Assembly (NCBI GenBank): GCA_947038565.1
Contig: CAMQWP010000003.1
Coordinates: forward strand, 149,183-202,989
Source of the DNA: an uncultured Clostridia bacterium
GTDB taxonomy: Bacteria; Bacillota; Clostridia; Christensenellales; UBA3700
Reading direction: 5' to 3'
Length of the DNA stretch: 53,807 nt
The position numbers and the translations under genes are program-made. The notes beneath the pieces are model-generated. The model saw nothing but the letters and a program-made list of their open reading frames with translations, searched no databases and was not told the DNA's origin. Below are positions 1 to 8,511 of this stretch, piece after piece. Position 1 is the first letter of the stretch, and every line of letters begins with the position of its first letter.

Positions 1-1209
1 AAGAGTAACATGGTGAACAACTAAAGTTTTAGCATTCGCCTTGATAGCCTCGAAAAGCTCGTCGCCAGAGAAGTCTTTCATTAATTGCTCAAGAACTGGA
101 TAATATACCATCTCATTGATACCAAGATCTTTACAGTCTTGACCAACGAATGCAGCTATATCAACATTTCTATTACCGATTATCTTAGTAGTACCACCGT
201 CGCCATTAGCATTAACTAATAATACTTCATTGATAGCAGCATTCTGGATAAGGACAGCAACATCAGAAGTGATAACATCACCCTTAGAAGCAAATACCTC
301 ACCGTCTTGACTGATAACATCAGCAGCAACAGTGTAACCAGAAATACGAGCAGCAATGCTAAGTTTTTTATTAAACTTATATCTACCAACGCGTTGAGTG
401 TCATATCTCTTAGGATCGTAAAGCGTGTTATTGATAAGCGTATTGATACCATCAATAGTAGCAACCTCACCAGTCTTTAACTTCTTGTAAAGCTCGATCT
501 TAGCGTCATCACTGCCATTAGTAGTATCTTTGCGGATAGTATCAGTAAGCATTTGACTTTCGCCGAAAAGCTCTACTAATTGCTCATCAGAACCAAATCC
601 TAAAGCACGCATAAGAGTAGTAGCAGGCATCTTACGTTTTCTGTCTACAGAAACGTATAAGATGTTATTAACGTCTTGCTTAAACTCAAGCCAAGCACCA
701 CGACTAGGGATAACAGTAGTCTCGAAACGATCGACACCATTCTTATCAATAGACTTACCGCAGTAAATACCTGGAGAACGTACAAGCTGAGAAACGATAA
801 CACGCTCAGCACCATTGATGATAAAAGAACCGCTATCAGTCATAAGAGGGAAATCTCCCATGAAAACTTCAGTATCAGTGATGATAGGGTTGCCTTCAGG
901 GTCCTTTTTGATAAGACGTACTTTTACCTTAAGAGGCACTGCGTATGTAGCATCTCTATCTTTACACTCTTTGATCGAGTACTTAGGTTTCTCTTCAAAA
1001 TAAGAGTCTAAGAAATGCAGCTCCATCCTACCTGCGTGATCGCAAATAGGAGAAGAATCCTTAAGGACTTGCTTGATACCATGCTCAATAAAATCCTTGT
1101 AAGAATCCTTTTGCAAAGCGATAAAATACGGTATCTCTAGAGACTCTTTAACTTTACTGAAAGACTGTCTCTCTACATTACCATAATTAACTTTGTGAAT
1201 ATTCGACAT
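1..1209 (-). CDS. rpoB: RNA polymerase beta subunit, N-terminal part (cut by window edge)
   Basis: The first 403 codons of the RNA polymerase beta subunit are present; the gene runs off the left edge. Read on the minus strand it starts MSNIHKVNYGNVERQSFSKV and contains the typical beta protrusion and lobe segments, including ICDHAGRMELHF, DRDATYAVPLKVKVRL, GDFPLMTDSGSFIINGAERVIVS and LVRSPGIYC. The start is fixed by a GGAAGGAGAG ribosome binding site 7 nt upstream. It has its own consensus promoter about 130 nt upstream and follows a terminator, so it is not co-transcribed with rplJL, whose genes are not next to it here. Family assignment is secure. Confidence 0.98.
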   Translation of the reverse strand, partial: MSNIHKVNYGNVERQSFSKVKESLEIPYFIALQKDSYKDFIEHGIKQVLKDSSPICDHAGRMELHFLDSYFEEKPKYSIKECKDRDATYAVPLKVKVRLIKKDPEGNPIITDTEVFMGDFPLMTDSGSFIINGAERVIVSQLVRSPGIYCGKSIDKNGVDRFETTVIPSRGAWLEFKQDVNNILYVSVDRKRKMPATTLMRALGFGSDEQLVELFGESQMLTDTIRKDTTNGSDDAKIELYKKLKTGEVATIDGINTLINNTLYDPKRYDTQRVGRYKFNKKLSIAARISGYTVAADVISQDGEVFASKGDVITSDVAVLIQNAAINEVLLVNANGDGGTTKIIGNRNVDIAAFVGQDCKDLGINEMVYYPVLEQLMKDFSGDELFEAIKANAKTLVVHHVTL

Positions 1210-1341
1210 ATTGCACTCTCCTTCCGTTTAATCTCAAAAATTATTCCTGACATAACCTAAACTAATAGGAAACGCTCAGAAACTTATCTGCAAACTTGCA
1301 CAACACTTACCATGCGGCAGTTTTGCATACTACAATAAATA

Positions 1342-1370
1342 ATTATACACTAATAACATGCGTGTGTCAA
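1342..1370 (-). promoter_or_regulatory. Sigma-A promoter of rpoB
   Basis: Reading on the minus strand, TTGACA (1370-1365), a 17-bp spacer and TATAAT (1347-1342) form a perfect consensus promoter. It predicts a leader of about 125 nt before rpoB. The terminator at 1442-1471 lies upstream of it, so rpoB transcription starts here. Confidence 0.88.
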
Positions 1371-1441
1371 ATAAATATATATATATAATAAATAAACTTA
1401 AGAAACACGCACTAATAAGACAAAATAACCGATAAAAACGT

Positions 1442-1471
1442 AAAAAAAGACTCGAGGTAAATCAAGTCTTT
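1442..1471 (-). terminator. Intrinsic terminator after the 140-aa membrane protein gene
   Basis: On the minus strand a 10-bp stem (AAAGACTTGA with one G-U pair), a 6-nt loop and a run of seven U follow the membrane-protein gene. It isolates rpoB from the upstream transcript. Confidence 0.8.
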
Positions 1472-1691
1472 ACATTATTTATATTAAAATTTTACAAAAA
1501 TATTACAATGTAATTTTTTTGCACTGAATTATTAGACATAAAATGGCTACTCGCTATTTTGCGTGATCTTATTTTACAGCGTATAATATGATTTCGCGAC
1601 AATGATCTGGCAGTCAAAATTAGTTATATTGCAGTGTTATTATCCTGCACTCAGCGATATTTAATCATAGCATATGTTATTCATGACATAA

Positions 1692-2114
1692 TTAATCTGC
1701 TTTTTCTGCGTCATGTAAGTGGATTTTAACTTTTTCTTTCGATACATTACCGCTTGTTTTTTCGCACTTATTGTCTTGCATTTTTAATATTTTCTCACAC
1801 ATTAGCATAGTTGCTTTAGTTGTTCTTGACAAGTTATGTGCGATAGAAATAAAAAGTGAAGTCAACAAAAGAACGATGGCAGTCACAAGACTTCCTATGA
1901 AAATTGCCGCCACACCAAGCAGTGTACTACTGATAAAACCAATAATTACTCCTATAAAGTTCGCCACAATAGTTAATGTTATTACTGCGATAAGAATACC
2001 GCTATATAATTTTTTATCGCTTTTAAGTATTTGTTTAGGATCATCTGACGCTTTATCAGGCAAGAATGAATCCAACTTAGCCTTCACATCATTTTCATTA
2101 TAATTATTAGCCAT
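1692..2114 (-). CDS. Small two-helix membrane protein, function unknown
   Basis: A 140-aa protein not matched to a known family. It has a charged N-terminal part of about 45 residues, two closely spaced hydrophobic segments (about residues 42-65 and 68-93) with several Gly and Ser, and a Lys-rich cytoplasmic-looking tail with two Cys. The start was placed at the second ATG because GGAGG lies 5 nt before it; the ATG 12 nt upstream is itself part of that ribosome binding site. It is monocistronic, with its own promoter and terminator, directly upstream of rpoB. No function is proposed. Confidence 0.8.
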   Translation of the reverse strand: MANNYNENDVKAKLDSFLPDKASDDPKQILKSDKKLYSGILIAVITLTIVANFIGVIIGFISSTLLGVAAIFIGSLVTAIVLLLTSLFISIAHNLSRTTKATMLMCEKILKMQDNKCEKTSGNVSKEKVKIHLHDAEKAD

Positions 2115-2135
2115 ATCCGCCTCCATACATACAAT

Positions 2136-2164
2136 ATCATATCACTATATCTCGAATTTGTCAA
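2136..2164 (-). promoter_or_regulatory. Sigma-A promoter of the 140-aa membrane protein gene
   Basis: TTGACA (2164-2159), 17 bp, TATGAT (2141-2136) on the minus strand, about 20 nt before the predicted start codon. Confidence 0.8.
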
Positions 2165-2562
2165 TAGTAAATCACATCAATAGGCATACTTATTATCCGC
2201 AACTCGTGTTTATTTTACCATTTGCCTATAATTGACAGTCTTTTTGTTTGACTAAATACCATGGATTAGTCTTGTTTTTACTGTATTTTATTGGCTATTA
2301 TTATATGCTTCTATTATATATTATAATATTATATATTAATTATAATTTATTATATCCTTTTTTATTGAATAATTTATTCCGTATATTTTTTACAATATAG
2401 CTATACAAACTGTTTTCTAAAGCTCATTTCATACGACTTTTACTATTTCCTTAAAGTTAAAGTCACTCATTTTTTTTATTTATTGAGTTTGATATGGAAA
2501 TTTCTCAAGTAGCATTGGCTTCTCTACACTCTACTATACCGATACAAATCAGCAATCTGCAT
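2165..2562. other. AT-rich intergenic stretch without recognised genes
   Basis: About 400 bp of very AT-rich sequence between the promoter of the small membrane protein and the terminator of the DUF1292 gene. I see no ORF with a ribosome binding site, no strong dyad and no RNA motif I recognise. Confidence 0.6.
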
Positions 2563-2596
2563 AAAAAAAGGTGCAAGTACGTATACTTACACCTTT
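2563..2596 (-). terminator. Intrinsic terminator after the DUF1292 gene
   Basis: On the minus strand AAAGGTG and AAGTA arms pair with TACTT and CACCTTT around a 4-nt loop, with a single-base mismatch, followed by a run of seven U. It ends the ruvX-DUF1292 unit. Confidence 0.85.
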
Positions 2597-2635
2597 GATT
2601 TAATTCGTTATTGTGTTTTGATGTAGCAGTAAGTA

Positions 2636-3034
2636 TTACTTCTTGCCACAAGTGCAACAACCATTTTCACATGATCCTTCGCTCTCTTCTTTGTCACAAT
2701 CGCAGTCGTCATCACAATCGCAATCGTCATCGCAATCACATTCATACTCGTCTTCTTCTGCTTGTGCTAAGTACTCTTGGAATACTTTCTCTAATAGCTC
2801 GTCATTTTCAATAGGGATAAACTTATCGTCACCCTCATCGTCCAATCCTAGCTCATATATTATTACTTCATCCTCTTTAATGCCGTCGATAGGCTTTACA
2901 GGCTGTAGGAATACATACCATTTCTCTTCATAATCTATTGTTGCTACATGATAAAAATCAACGTCATTGTTGTCCATATCTAATAATGTGATAATATCCA
3001 CATCCATTTCCATTTCTTGCTCTAACTCTGCCAT
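2636..3034 (-). CDS. DUF1292 (YrzB-like) protein with Asp/Cys-rich tail
   Basis: A 132-aa acidic protein. Residues 1-95 match the DUF1292/YrzB pattern (MDVDIITLLDMDNNDVDFYHV, then YVFLQPV, DEVIIYELG, and a final IENDELLEKVFQEYL), a family of unknown function that neighbours ruvX in many Firmicutes, as it does here. The last 35 residues are unusual: blocks of CDCDDDCDCDDDCDCD followed by a Ser/Glu stretch and CENGCCTCGKK, giving ten Cys in a strongly acidic tail. The start has AGGAGG 9 nt upstream. The tail could bind metal, but that is inference. Confidence 0.88.
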   Translation of the reverse strand: MAELEQEMEMDVDIITLLDMDNNDVDFYHVATIDYEEKWYVFLQPVKPIDGIKEDEVIIYELGLDDEGDDKFIPIENDELLEKVFQEYLAQAEEDEYECDCDDDCDCDDDCDCDKEESEGSCENGCCTCGKK

Positions 3035-3183
3035 TATTCATGACCTCCTGTCATTTGATTAATCTAATAATATTATAAAAACTCCATAATGTCAATAGGT
3101 ATTTGAAAATAATGTTAATATTTACATTATTTCTCAACACTTACCACGATTATATACAAGTTTAATAGTATTTATACTTGATA

Positions 3184-3600
3184 TCAGAATCTGACTGTAT
3201 CCAAATACTGTTGCAATATAATTATTGCCGCTACCTTATCTATAACTGTTTTGCGTTTATCGCGTCTTACATTACCCTCTATAAGGATACGTTCTGCACT
3301 TACAGTAGTCAATCGCTCGTCTTGAAAAACTATCTTCGCCTCAGTAAGCTCGCGGAGTTTATCAGCAAACGCATGAGTTTTCTCCACTCTTACACCGCTA
3401 GTTCCGTCCATATTGATAGGCAGTCCGATAACGATAGTATCCACTTCGTTAGGCTTAACAAGGCTTGCGATATATTCAAGGTCTTTAGCCTCACCCACTC
3501 TCTTGTATGTTTCATAGCCATTAGCTATTATTTTCATAAGGTCGCTCATCGCTACGCCGATTCTTGCATCACCTAAGTCTAAAGACATTACTCTATTCAT
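3184..3600 (-). CDS. ruvX: Holliday junction resolvase-like RuvX/YqgF
   Basis: A 138-aa RNase H-fold protein of normal family length. The three acidic positions are visible: Asp8 in SLDLGDARIGVAMSD, Glu95 in QDERLTTV, and Asp121 in IDKVAAIIIL. YqgF proteins act in 16S rRNA 5'-end maturation (shown in E. coli) and are proposed to resolve Holliday junctions. AAGGAGC lies before the ATG. It is followed by the DUF1292 gene after 149 bp, the usual Firmicute pairing; alaS is not visible in the window. Confidence 0.95.
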   Translation of the reverse strand: MNRVMSLDLGDARIGVAMSDLMKIIANGYETYKRVGEAKDLEYIASLVKPNEVDTIVIGLPINMDGTSGVRVEKTHAFADKLRELTEAKIVFQDERLTTVSAERILIEGNVRRDKRKTVIDKVAAIIILQQYLDTVRF

Positions 3601-3714
3601 ATTGCTCCTTTTCTCTTGCTACGGATACTATCCGCCGCATTGTAACTGATTGTTGTTATTATAACATATCCACATGCTATTTCCTAATACTATCATGCAT
3701 ATATTGCATTTATA

Positions 3715-5340
3715 TTACTCTAGCACGTCATATACTTGTGCAAGTTTGCCTTTTCTCGCAAATCTGAAAATTACTAGATATATTATACCGATGATTACCA
3801 TTGGCATAAACGCGAACGCTCCCACAACGTATCCGCTTGGCATTACTCCGCCGGACACGACCAGCGATACAAATATTCCTACGCCTGATAGTATAATTAC
3901 TGGTATAGTAAGCAACATACCAAACAGCCCAGAAATATTATTACGCATTATCTCCTTAAGGTTATTCCAATGCAACTTCGGTGCTTTTAGGTCACGCTCT
4001 ATCAAAAATGAACTAATGCCCGCGTTCACTAAAAATCCGCCGATCATGTATAATAATACAGCAAGCCAGTTCATGCCAAATGATATTTCAACAATACCAG
4101 AAAGTATCATAATTACCGCAATATACGCATCTGATATCAAGTATTTTGATCTAAGCACATCAGCTCCCGATACTGGCAACATCTTTAGTAGTCCTAAGTT
4201 TTTGCCCTCTCTTGAGAATGATAGTATTGCCCAATAATTTGAAGAAGATATCATTATCACTCCAAATAGTGACATAACACAAAGCATTAATTGCACCATA
4301 TCCTTCTCTGAATTATTTATGGTAGTGAAGTTAAATATCACTAAAAATAGCGGTGCCATTATCATGCCGATTATAAAATTGAAAGACATTGCTGACTCGC
4401 CAAGGATATTCTTCACATCACGCTTGACAAGTGCTTTAATGCTAGACGTGCTAACATTGCTCTTGATCTTGTTGCTTTTAGATACGCCTACTTCTAGGAA
4501 TCTTGTAGCTAGGTTTTTATACATTACAGCAGATAATAGGTATGTTATACCAAGTGCACCTATTATTATAGCTAGATATATCGCGATGTTTGAAAGTATA
4601 GCCATTCCGCTACCAAGCATTGCAGAAGTCAAGAATAGATTAGGATATACTATTTTAGACATTATATCAAGAATATTTGTAATAGCGGTTATATCCATCA
4701 TACCACCGCCACCTGCACTAAGCGACATGACGAAGAATAAATATGCACCAAACACACCCGCAAATGCTACCACCGCAAGAATTGTCGATATAAAACTGCT
4801 TTTCTTAAGAAATCCTGCAAGATACGCTAAAGGTATTGATATCAGCGATATTGCAAGTAGCGGAATTGCAGGAGTGAAAAACACTGCAAGTATACCCATT
4901 ATGTAGTAAACTGCCCCCGCTCCGCCGACCACGCCTAGTGCAATAGTCGATGGCAACTGTATAATTAACGTAAGCACTAGATATGATGCGTAAATTGTAA
5001 TAAACTTGGATAAAAATATCGTTTGAGGCTTAATAGGCATAGCCATAAGCATTTCGGTATCTTTTGAGAAAAACAACATGGAAACATATTGTGCCGATCC
5101 AAAAAATACTATTATCATCTGCACTGCAACGATTACCGTTGTAAGCAACTGAGGATGTGACTCCTTAGGTACTACTCCCGCAAGTGCGGTTATGCTTATC
5201 GCGGTTCCTATTGCCATAGGCACAAGGATAATTAACCACAATAGCTTCATTGCTAGCTCTTTTCCCTTACTGCTACGCTTACTCGGCGTGAACATTAATC
5301 GGAAGTTGAGCTTTAATAAGGTTAATAAGTTTTTCATCAT
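3715..5340 (-). CDS. ABC-2 type exporter membrane subunit
   Basis: A 541-aa permease with about 12 hydrophobic segments arranged as two half-repeats, lacking an ATPase domain. It resembles the large ABC-2/YthQ-type membrane subunits in which 6+6 helices sit on one chain. It pairs with the ATPase gene that ends 7 nt upstream, so the two form one exporter; the substrate cannot be told. Start chosen at the ATGATG just after AAGGGGG rather than the upstream in-frame codons, which would lie inside the ATPase gene. The loop after helix 6 is Lys-rich (residues about 285-310), as expected for a cytoplasmic segment. Confidence 0.85.
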   Translation of the reverse strand: MMKNLLTLLKLNFRLMFTPSKRSSKGKELAMKLLWLIILVPMAIGTAISITALAGVVPKESHPQLLTTVIVAVQMIIVFFGSAQYVSMLFFSKDTEMLMAMPIKPQTIFLSKFITIYASYLVLTLIIQLPSTIALGVVGGAGAVYYIMGILAVFFTPAIPLLAISLISIPLAYLAGFLKKSSFISTILAVVAFAGVFGAYLFFVMSLSAGGGGMMDITAITNILDIMSKIVYPNLFLTSAMLGSGMAILSNIAIYLAIIIGALGITYLLSAVMYKNLATRFLEVGVSKSNKIKSNVSTSSIKALVKRDVKNILGESAMSFNFIIGMIMAPLFLVIFNFTTINNSEKDMVQLMLCVMSLFGVIMISSSNYWAILSFSREGKNLGLLKMLPVSGADVLRSKYLISDAYIAVIMILSGIVEISFGMNWLAVLLYMIGGFLVNAGISSFLIERDLKAPKLHWNNLKEIMRNNISGLFGMLLTIPVIILSGVGIFVSLVVSGGVMPSGYVVGAFAFMPMVIIGIIYLVIFRFARKGKLAQVYDVLE

Positions 5341-5347
5341 ATCCCCC

Positions 5348-6205
5348 TTACATTTGTAGCTCGTCGCTATTATCACAATGCTCGTTACCGGTAACTGCTT
5401 TGCATACATCTGGATCAGCCTGTGGCGTCTCTATACTTTTGACATCATCACAAGCAATAGTACCGCTAGCGTCGATATCTTTTTTATCATCTACGATATC
5501 AAAGAATAAGTCCTCTAGGTTCATATCCTTTTGTGTTGCTTTTATCTCGTCTATGTCAAGCATCGCAACAAGTTTGCCTTTCTTAATAATCGCTACTCTA
5601 TCGCATAATTTCTCTACTACTTCTATAATGTGAGATGAGAAGAATACGACATTCCCATTATCGCAATGCTCACGCATTAGCATTTTAAGCTCTAGTGCCG
5701 ACTGTGGATCTAGTCCAGTCAATGGCTCATCAAGTATCCATACTTTCGGGTTATGTATAAGAGCTCCTATCACTGATATCTTTTGTTTCATACCATGCGA
5801 ATACGACTTAATAGGATTGTCCAACTTGCTCGTAAGATCAAATCTCTTCGCAAAATCGTCAAGCCTTGTAGTCCTGTCTTCTAGACTTACGCCGTAAATA
5901 TCAGCTAGAAAATTGATATATTGTCTACCAGTTAGCTTATCGTATACAGCATAATTATCAGCCACGTATCCGATGTTTTTCTTCGCTCCTACCGCGTCAG
6001 TGACCATGCTTATACCGTTTATTTTGATATCACCTATAAAAAATGGTAGCACGCCCGTCATGCACTTAATCGCTGTCGTTTTACCCGCCCCATTTGCACC
6101 TAGGAAACCGACTACCTCGCCAGGATTCAATTTCAGTGATAAGCCTTCTACTGCAAAATCACTTGACCCACGATACTGCTTACTTAATCCACTTATTTCT
6201 AACAT
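5348..6205 (-). CDS. ABC transporter ATP-binding protein
   Basis: A 285-aa ATPase. Visible motifs are Walker A GANGAGKTT (about residue 36), a signature YSHGMKQKIS, Walker B VWILDEPL and the switch His in VVFFSSHIIEVV. It belongs to the ABC-2 exporter ATPases (NatA/CcmA-like). The last 60 residues after the ATPase core are acidic, with several Asp, Glu and Cys, and have no obvious family match. AAGGAG precedes the ATG. It is the first gene of a two-gene unit with the permease; no strong promoter was found upstream. Confidence 0.92.
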   Translation of the reverse strand: MLEISGLSKQYRGSSDFAVEGLSLKLNPGEVVGFLGANGAGKTTAIKCMTGVLPFFIGDIKINGISMVTDAVGAKKNIGYVADNYAVYDKLTGRQYINFLADIYGVSLEDRTTRLDDFAKRFDLTSKLDNPIKSYSHGMKQKISVIGALIHNPKVWILDEPLTGLDPQSALELKMLMREHCDNGNVVFFSSHIIEVVEKLCDRVAIIKKGKLVAMLDIDEIKATQKDMNLEDLFFDIVDDKKDIDASGTIACDDVKSIETPQADPDVCKAVTGNEHCDNSDELQM

Positions 6206-6427
6206 ATTTTAATCTCCTTAGCTAATGAATGATGATATCATACATTATTTTGATAGTTTAATTTTTTACCACTAGACCTGATATAAAATGCTTATTAAAA
6301 TTACCACATCTATTATGTCTAGCGTTATATTAAAAAGTAATATTGATATATTGCTATATAAAGATAGCTCAAACACCCTATTACCTGTCATTATTTCATT
6401 TCTGTATAACCAAAAGTAATACTATAT

Positions 6428-7708
6428 CTATTTCTTCACTCGCACAAGTCTGCTCTCATAACCATTAAGTAACGGCTTATAAAACACTTCATTCTTTAGC
6501 TTATCAGGCAAATATTGTTGCTCTACCCAGCCACCGAAGTCATGCGGATATTTATACCCCTTTACCTTCTCTACCTTATAGTTTACATCTCTAAGGTGCA
6601 AAGGAACGATATCGTCCTTCACCATCCTTACAGCCTCTTCAGCTCCAGCTTGTGCTAGATAAACACTATTTGATTTACTTGCCTCGCACACGTATACTAT
6701 AGCGTTTGCAAGTGGAATCCTACCTTCAGGCATTCCGATATTTTGCATTGCAAACATCGCTGACGTCGCCATGAGTTGTGCTCTTGGATCAGCCATACCG
6801 ACATCTTCCGCACTATGCACTACTAGCCTTCTACATATAAGCATTGGGTCACAGCCCGCTGCAAGTAATCTATTTGACCAGTACAAAGCTCCGTCAGAGT
6901 CACTACCTCTAAGACTCTTGCAAAATGCACTGATCATATCATAATACATATTCTCGTCTATAGACAGTGCTTTCTTTTGTATTGACTCTTCAGCAATTTC
7001 CAGTGTCACATTTATTATTCCATTTTGATCAGGAGGAGTAGACAAAACTGCAAGCTCAAGTGCATTATATGCGGTACGAAGGTCGCCGTCCGACGCCCAT
7101 ACTATATGACTTATCGCTTTATCACAAATTGTCGCGTCATAATTTCCAAGACCATTTCGCTTGTCATCTATAGCCTTTCGCAGTGCCGACTTTATATCAT
7201 CATCAGGCAAATTCTTAAATTCGAATATTCTACACCTTGACACTATCGCCTTAGTCATAGAAATAAAAGGATTTTCAGTAGTAGAACCTATAAATATGAT
7301 ATAGCCTTCTTCTATAGCGGAAAGAACGCAATCAGACTGAGCTTTATTCCACCTGTGGCACTCGTCTAGTAGCAAATATGTCTTCTTGCCATACATTTTA
7401 AGCCTATCTTTAGCTTGTTCTATTATTTTTTTCGCGTCAGCTACGCCAGACGATACTGCATTCATCTTCACAAAACTAGACTGAGTAGTACTCGCGATTA
7501 TATTTGCAAGAGTCGTTTTACCACAGCCAGGTCTACCATAGAAAATACAGCTACCCAAACTGTCAGTGGAGATAGCTCTTCTTAGCAACTTGCCTTTACC
7601 TACTATATGCGACTGTCCTACAAAATCATCAATACTACTAGGTCTCATTCGCTCTGCTAAAGGTGCAAGTTTGCTTACATTGTCTATTACATCAAATAAA
7701 TCATTCAT
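6428..7708 (-). CDS. rarA: Replication-associated recombination protein RarA (MgsA)
   Basis: A 426-aa clamp-loader-like AAA+ ATPase that acts at stalled replication forks. It starts MNDLFD and continues LAPLAERMRPSSIDDFVGQSHI, typical of RarA. Walker A is GRPGCGKTTLA, Walker B LLLDECHRW, sensor 1 FIGSTTENP, and the C-terminal MgsA part has VYLAQAGAEEAVRMV and YKYPHDFGGWVEQQYLP. There is no Shine-Dalgarno. The -10 box of a strong promoter ends exactly 6 nt before this ATG, so the transcript should start at the A of the start codon. An in-frame GTG 15 nt upstream overlaps the -10 box and is rejected. Confidence 0.95.
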   Translation of the reverse strand: MNDLFDVIDNVSKLAPLAERMRPSSIDDFVGQSHIVGKGKLLRRAISTDSLGSCIFYGRPGCGKTTLANIIASTTQSSFVKMNAVSSGVADAKKIIEQAKDRLKMYGKKTYLLLDECHRWNKAQSDCVLSAIEEGYIIFIGSTTENPFISMTKAIVSRCRIFEFKNLPDDDIKSALRKAIDDKRNGLGNYDATICDKAISHIVWASDGDLRTAYNALELAVLSTPPDQNGIINVTLEIAEESIQKKALSIDENMYYDMISAFCKSLRGSDSDGALYWSNRLLAAGCDPMLICRRLVVHSAEDVGMADPRAQLMATSAMFAMQNIGMPEGRIPLANAIVYVCEASKSNSVYLAQAGAEEAVRMVKDDIVPLHLRDVNYKVEKVKGYKYPHDFGGWVEQQYLPDKLKNEVFYKPLLNGYESRLVRVKK

Positions 7709-7714
7709 ACGTAC

Positions 7715-7743
7715 ATTATACACTATTTATATAAAATAGTCAA
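7715..7743 (-). promoter_or_regulatory. Sigma-A promoter giving a leaderless rarA mRNA
   Basis: TTGACT (7743-7738), 17 bp, TATAAT (7720-7715) on the minus strand. The ATG begins 7 nt after the -10 box, the usual transcription start position, and no ribosome binding site exists. Confidence 0.85.
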
Positions 7744-8060
7744 TATCAATTGCAAGTGCGACTCTCACAATATTGTACTTAAAAATATCTTATATATATA
7801 TATGCAGGCATGTGACTCTACATACTCTCGCAATTATTATATATATCAACATAATACTTATTTTGCTATGCACGCATGTAGATTAAAAAATAGATATACT
7901 GACGTGAACTATATTTATTAACCACTATTTTGCTTCATCGTTAAATATGTTTTATCCATATATAAGAACTAAATCATATAGGCATAACTTTGCAGGAGGT
8001 ATTGCTTTGTATATAGTTTAAAGTACGTGTTCTATATTTATACATAGTACAGATATGCAG

Positions 8061-8079
8061 TATCCACATATCGTGGATA
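8061..8079. repeat. Dyad A, TATCCAC-N5-GTGGATA
   Basis: Perfect 7-bp inverted repeat with a 5-nt spacer; each arm resembles the DnaA box core. Confidence 0.7.
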
Positions 8080-8117
8080 TTACTAGTATTCTACCACAAT
8101 TTCTACACATGTATATT

Positions 8118-8136
8118 TATCCACATGTTGTGGATT
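8118..8136. repeat. Dyad B, TATCCAC-N5-GTGGATT, containing a perfect DnaA box
   Basis: Same architecture as dyad A, 57 bp further on. With the preceding T the left arm reads TTATCCACA, the DnaA-box consensus; the right arm reads TAATCCACA on the other strand. Confidence 0.7.
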
Positions 8137-8210
8137 ATCGCAAAGTAGTACACAAAACACACATATCATGATACATATAGAGCATAAATGCCTCATTTAT
8201 TACATATTTA

Positions 8211-8227
8211 ATCTACACATAGTGGAT
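8211..8227. repeat. Dyad C, ATCTAC-N5-GTGGAT (degenerate)
   Basis: Third copy of the dyad with one mismatch in the left arm and the same 5-nt spacer, about 93 bp after dyad B. Confidence 0.55.
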
Positions 8228-8415
8228 TTGCACATATTATCAATAATCTTACAGTCAACATACAGTACCCACACACAAAGAGTCGCATACAATACCAAAC
8301 AAACAGGATCTTATACACTCACAAACATAAACCATCACTTCGCGTATTTTTGTACTTATAAATGAAATATAACGCACGCACTCAATTCTATAACCATCAA
8401 CTTAGTATATAGGGC

Positions 8416-8450
8416 AAAAAAAAGGTCACAAGATAATTCTTGTGACCTTT
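8416..8450 (-). terminator. Intrinsic terminator after rny
   Basis: A perfect 13-bp stem (AAAGGTCACAAGA and its complement), a 4-nt loop and a run of eight U on the minus strand, about 60 nt after the rny stop codon. Confidence 0.9.
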
Positions 8451-8511
8451 GATATATTATTTGATATAGTTGTATACCATAAATTACTTAATGTATAATG
8501 TGCTAAGAATA

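Larger units (their letters stand above)
7744..8411. other. 670-bp gene desert with DnaA-box-like dyads
   Basis: No credible gene lies between the rny terminator and the rarA promoter. The stretch holds one perfect DnaA box, TTATCCACA (8117-8125), and several near matches. These are organised as three inverted pairs with the same 5-nt spacing (entries at 8061, 8118 and 8211). A second repeat, TATGCA-S-GCATGT, occurs near 7801 and 7867. It could be a DnaA-binding regulatory or titration site; no dnaA or dnaN gene is nearby to support an origin. Confidence 0.55.

Noticed and set aside
2611..2933. Plus-strand His- and Ser-rich open frames opposite the DUF1292 gene
   Set aside because: They are the reverse reading of the Asp/Cys codon repeat and lack ribosome binding sites.
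5341..5409. Longer start for the ABC permease inside the ATPase gene
   Set aside because: The ATG after AAGGGGG fits better and the upstream extension would overlap the ATPase C-terminus by about 60 nt.
8168..8365. Small plus-strand open frame in the rarA-rny gap
   Set aside because: No ribosome binding site and no protein-like composition.
7744..8411. Chromosomal replication origin
   Set aside because: DnaA-box-like dyads are present but dnaA, dnaN and gyr genes are absent and gene orientation does not switch at this point.
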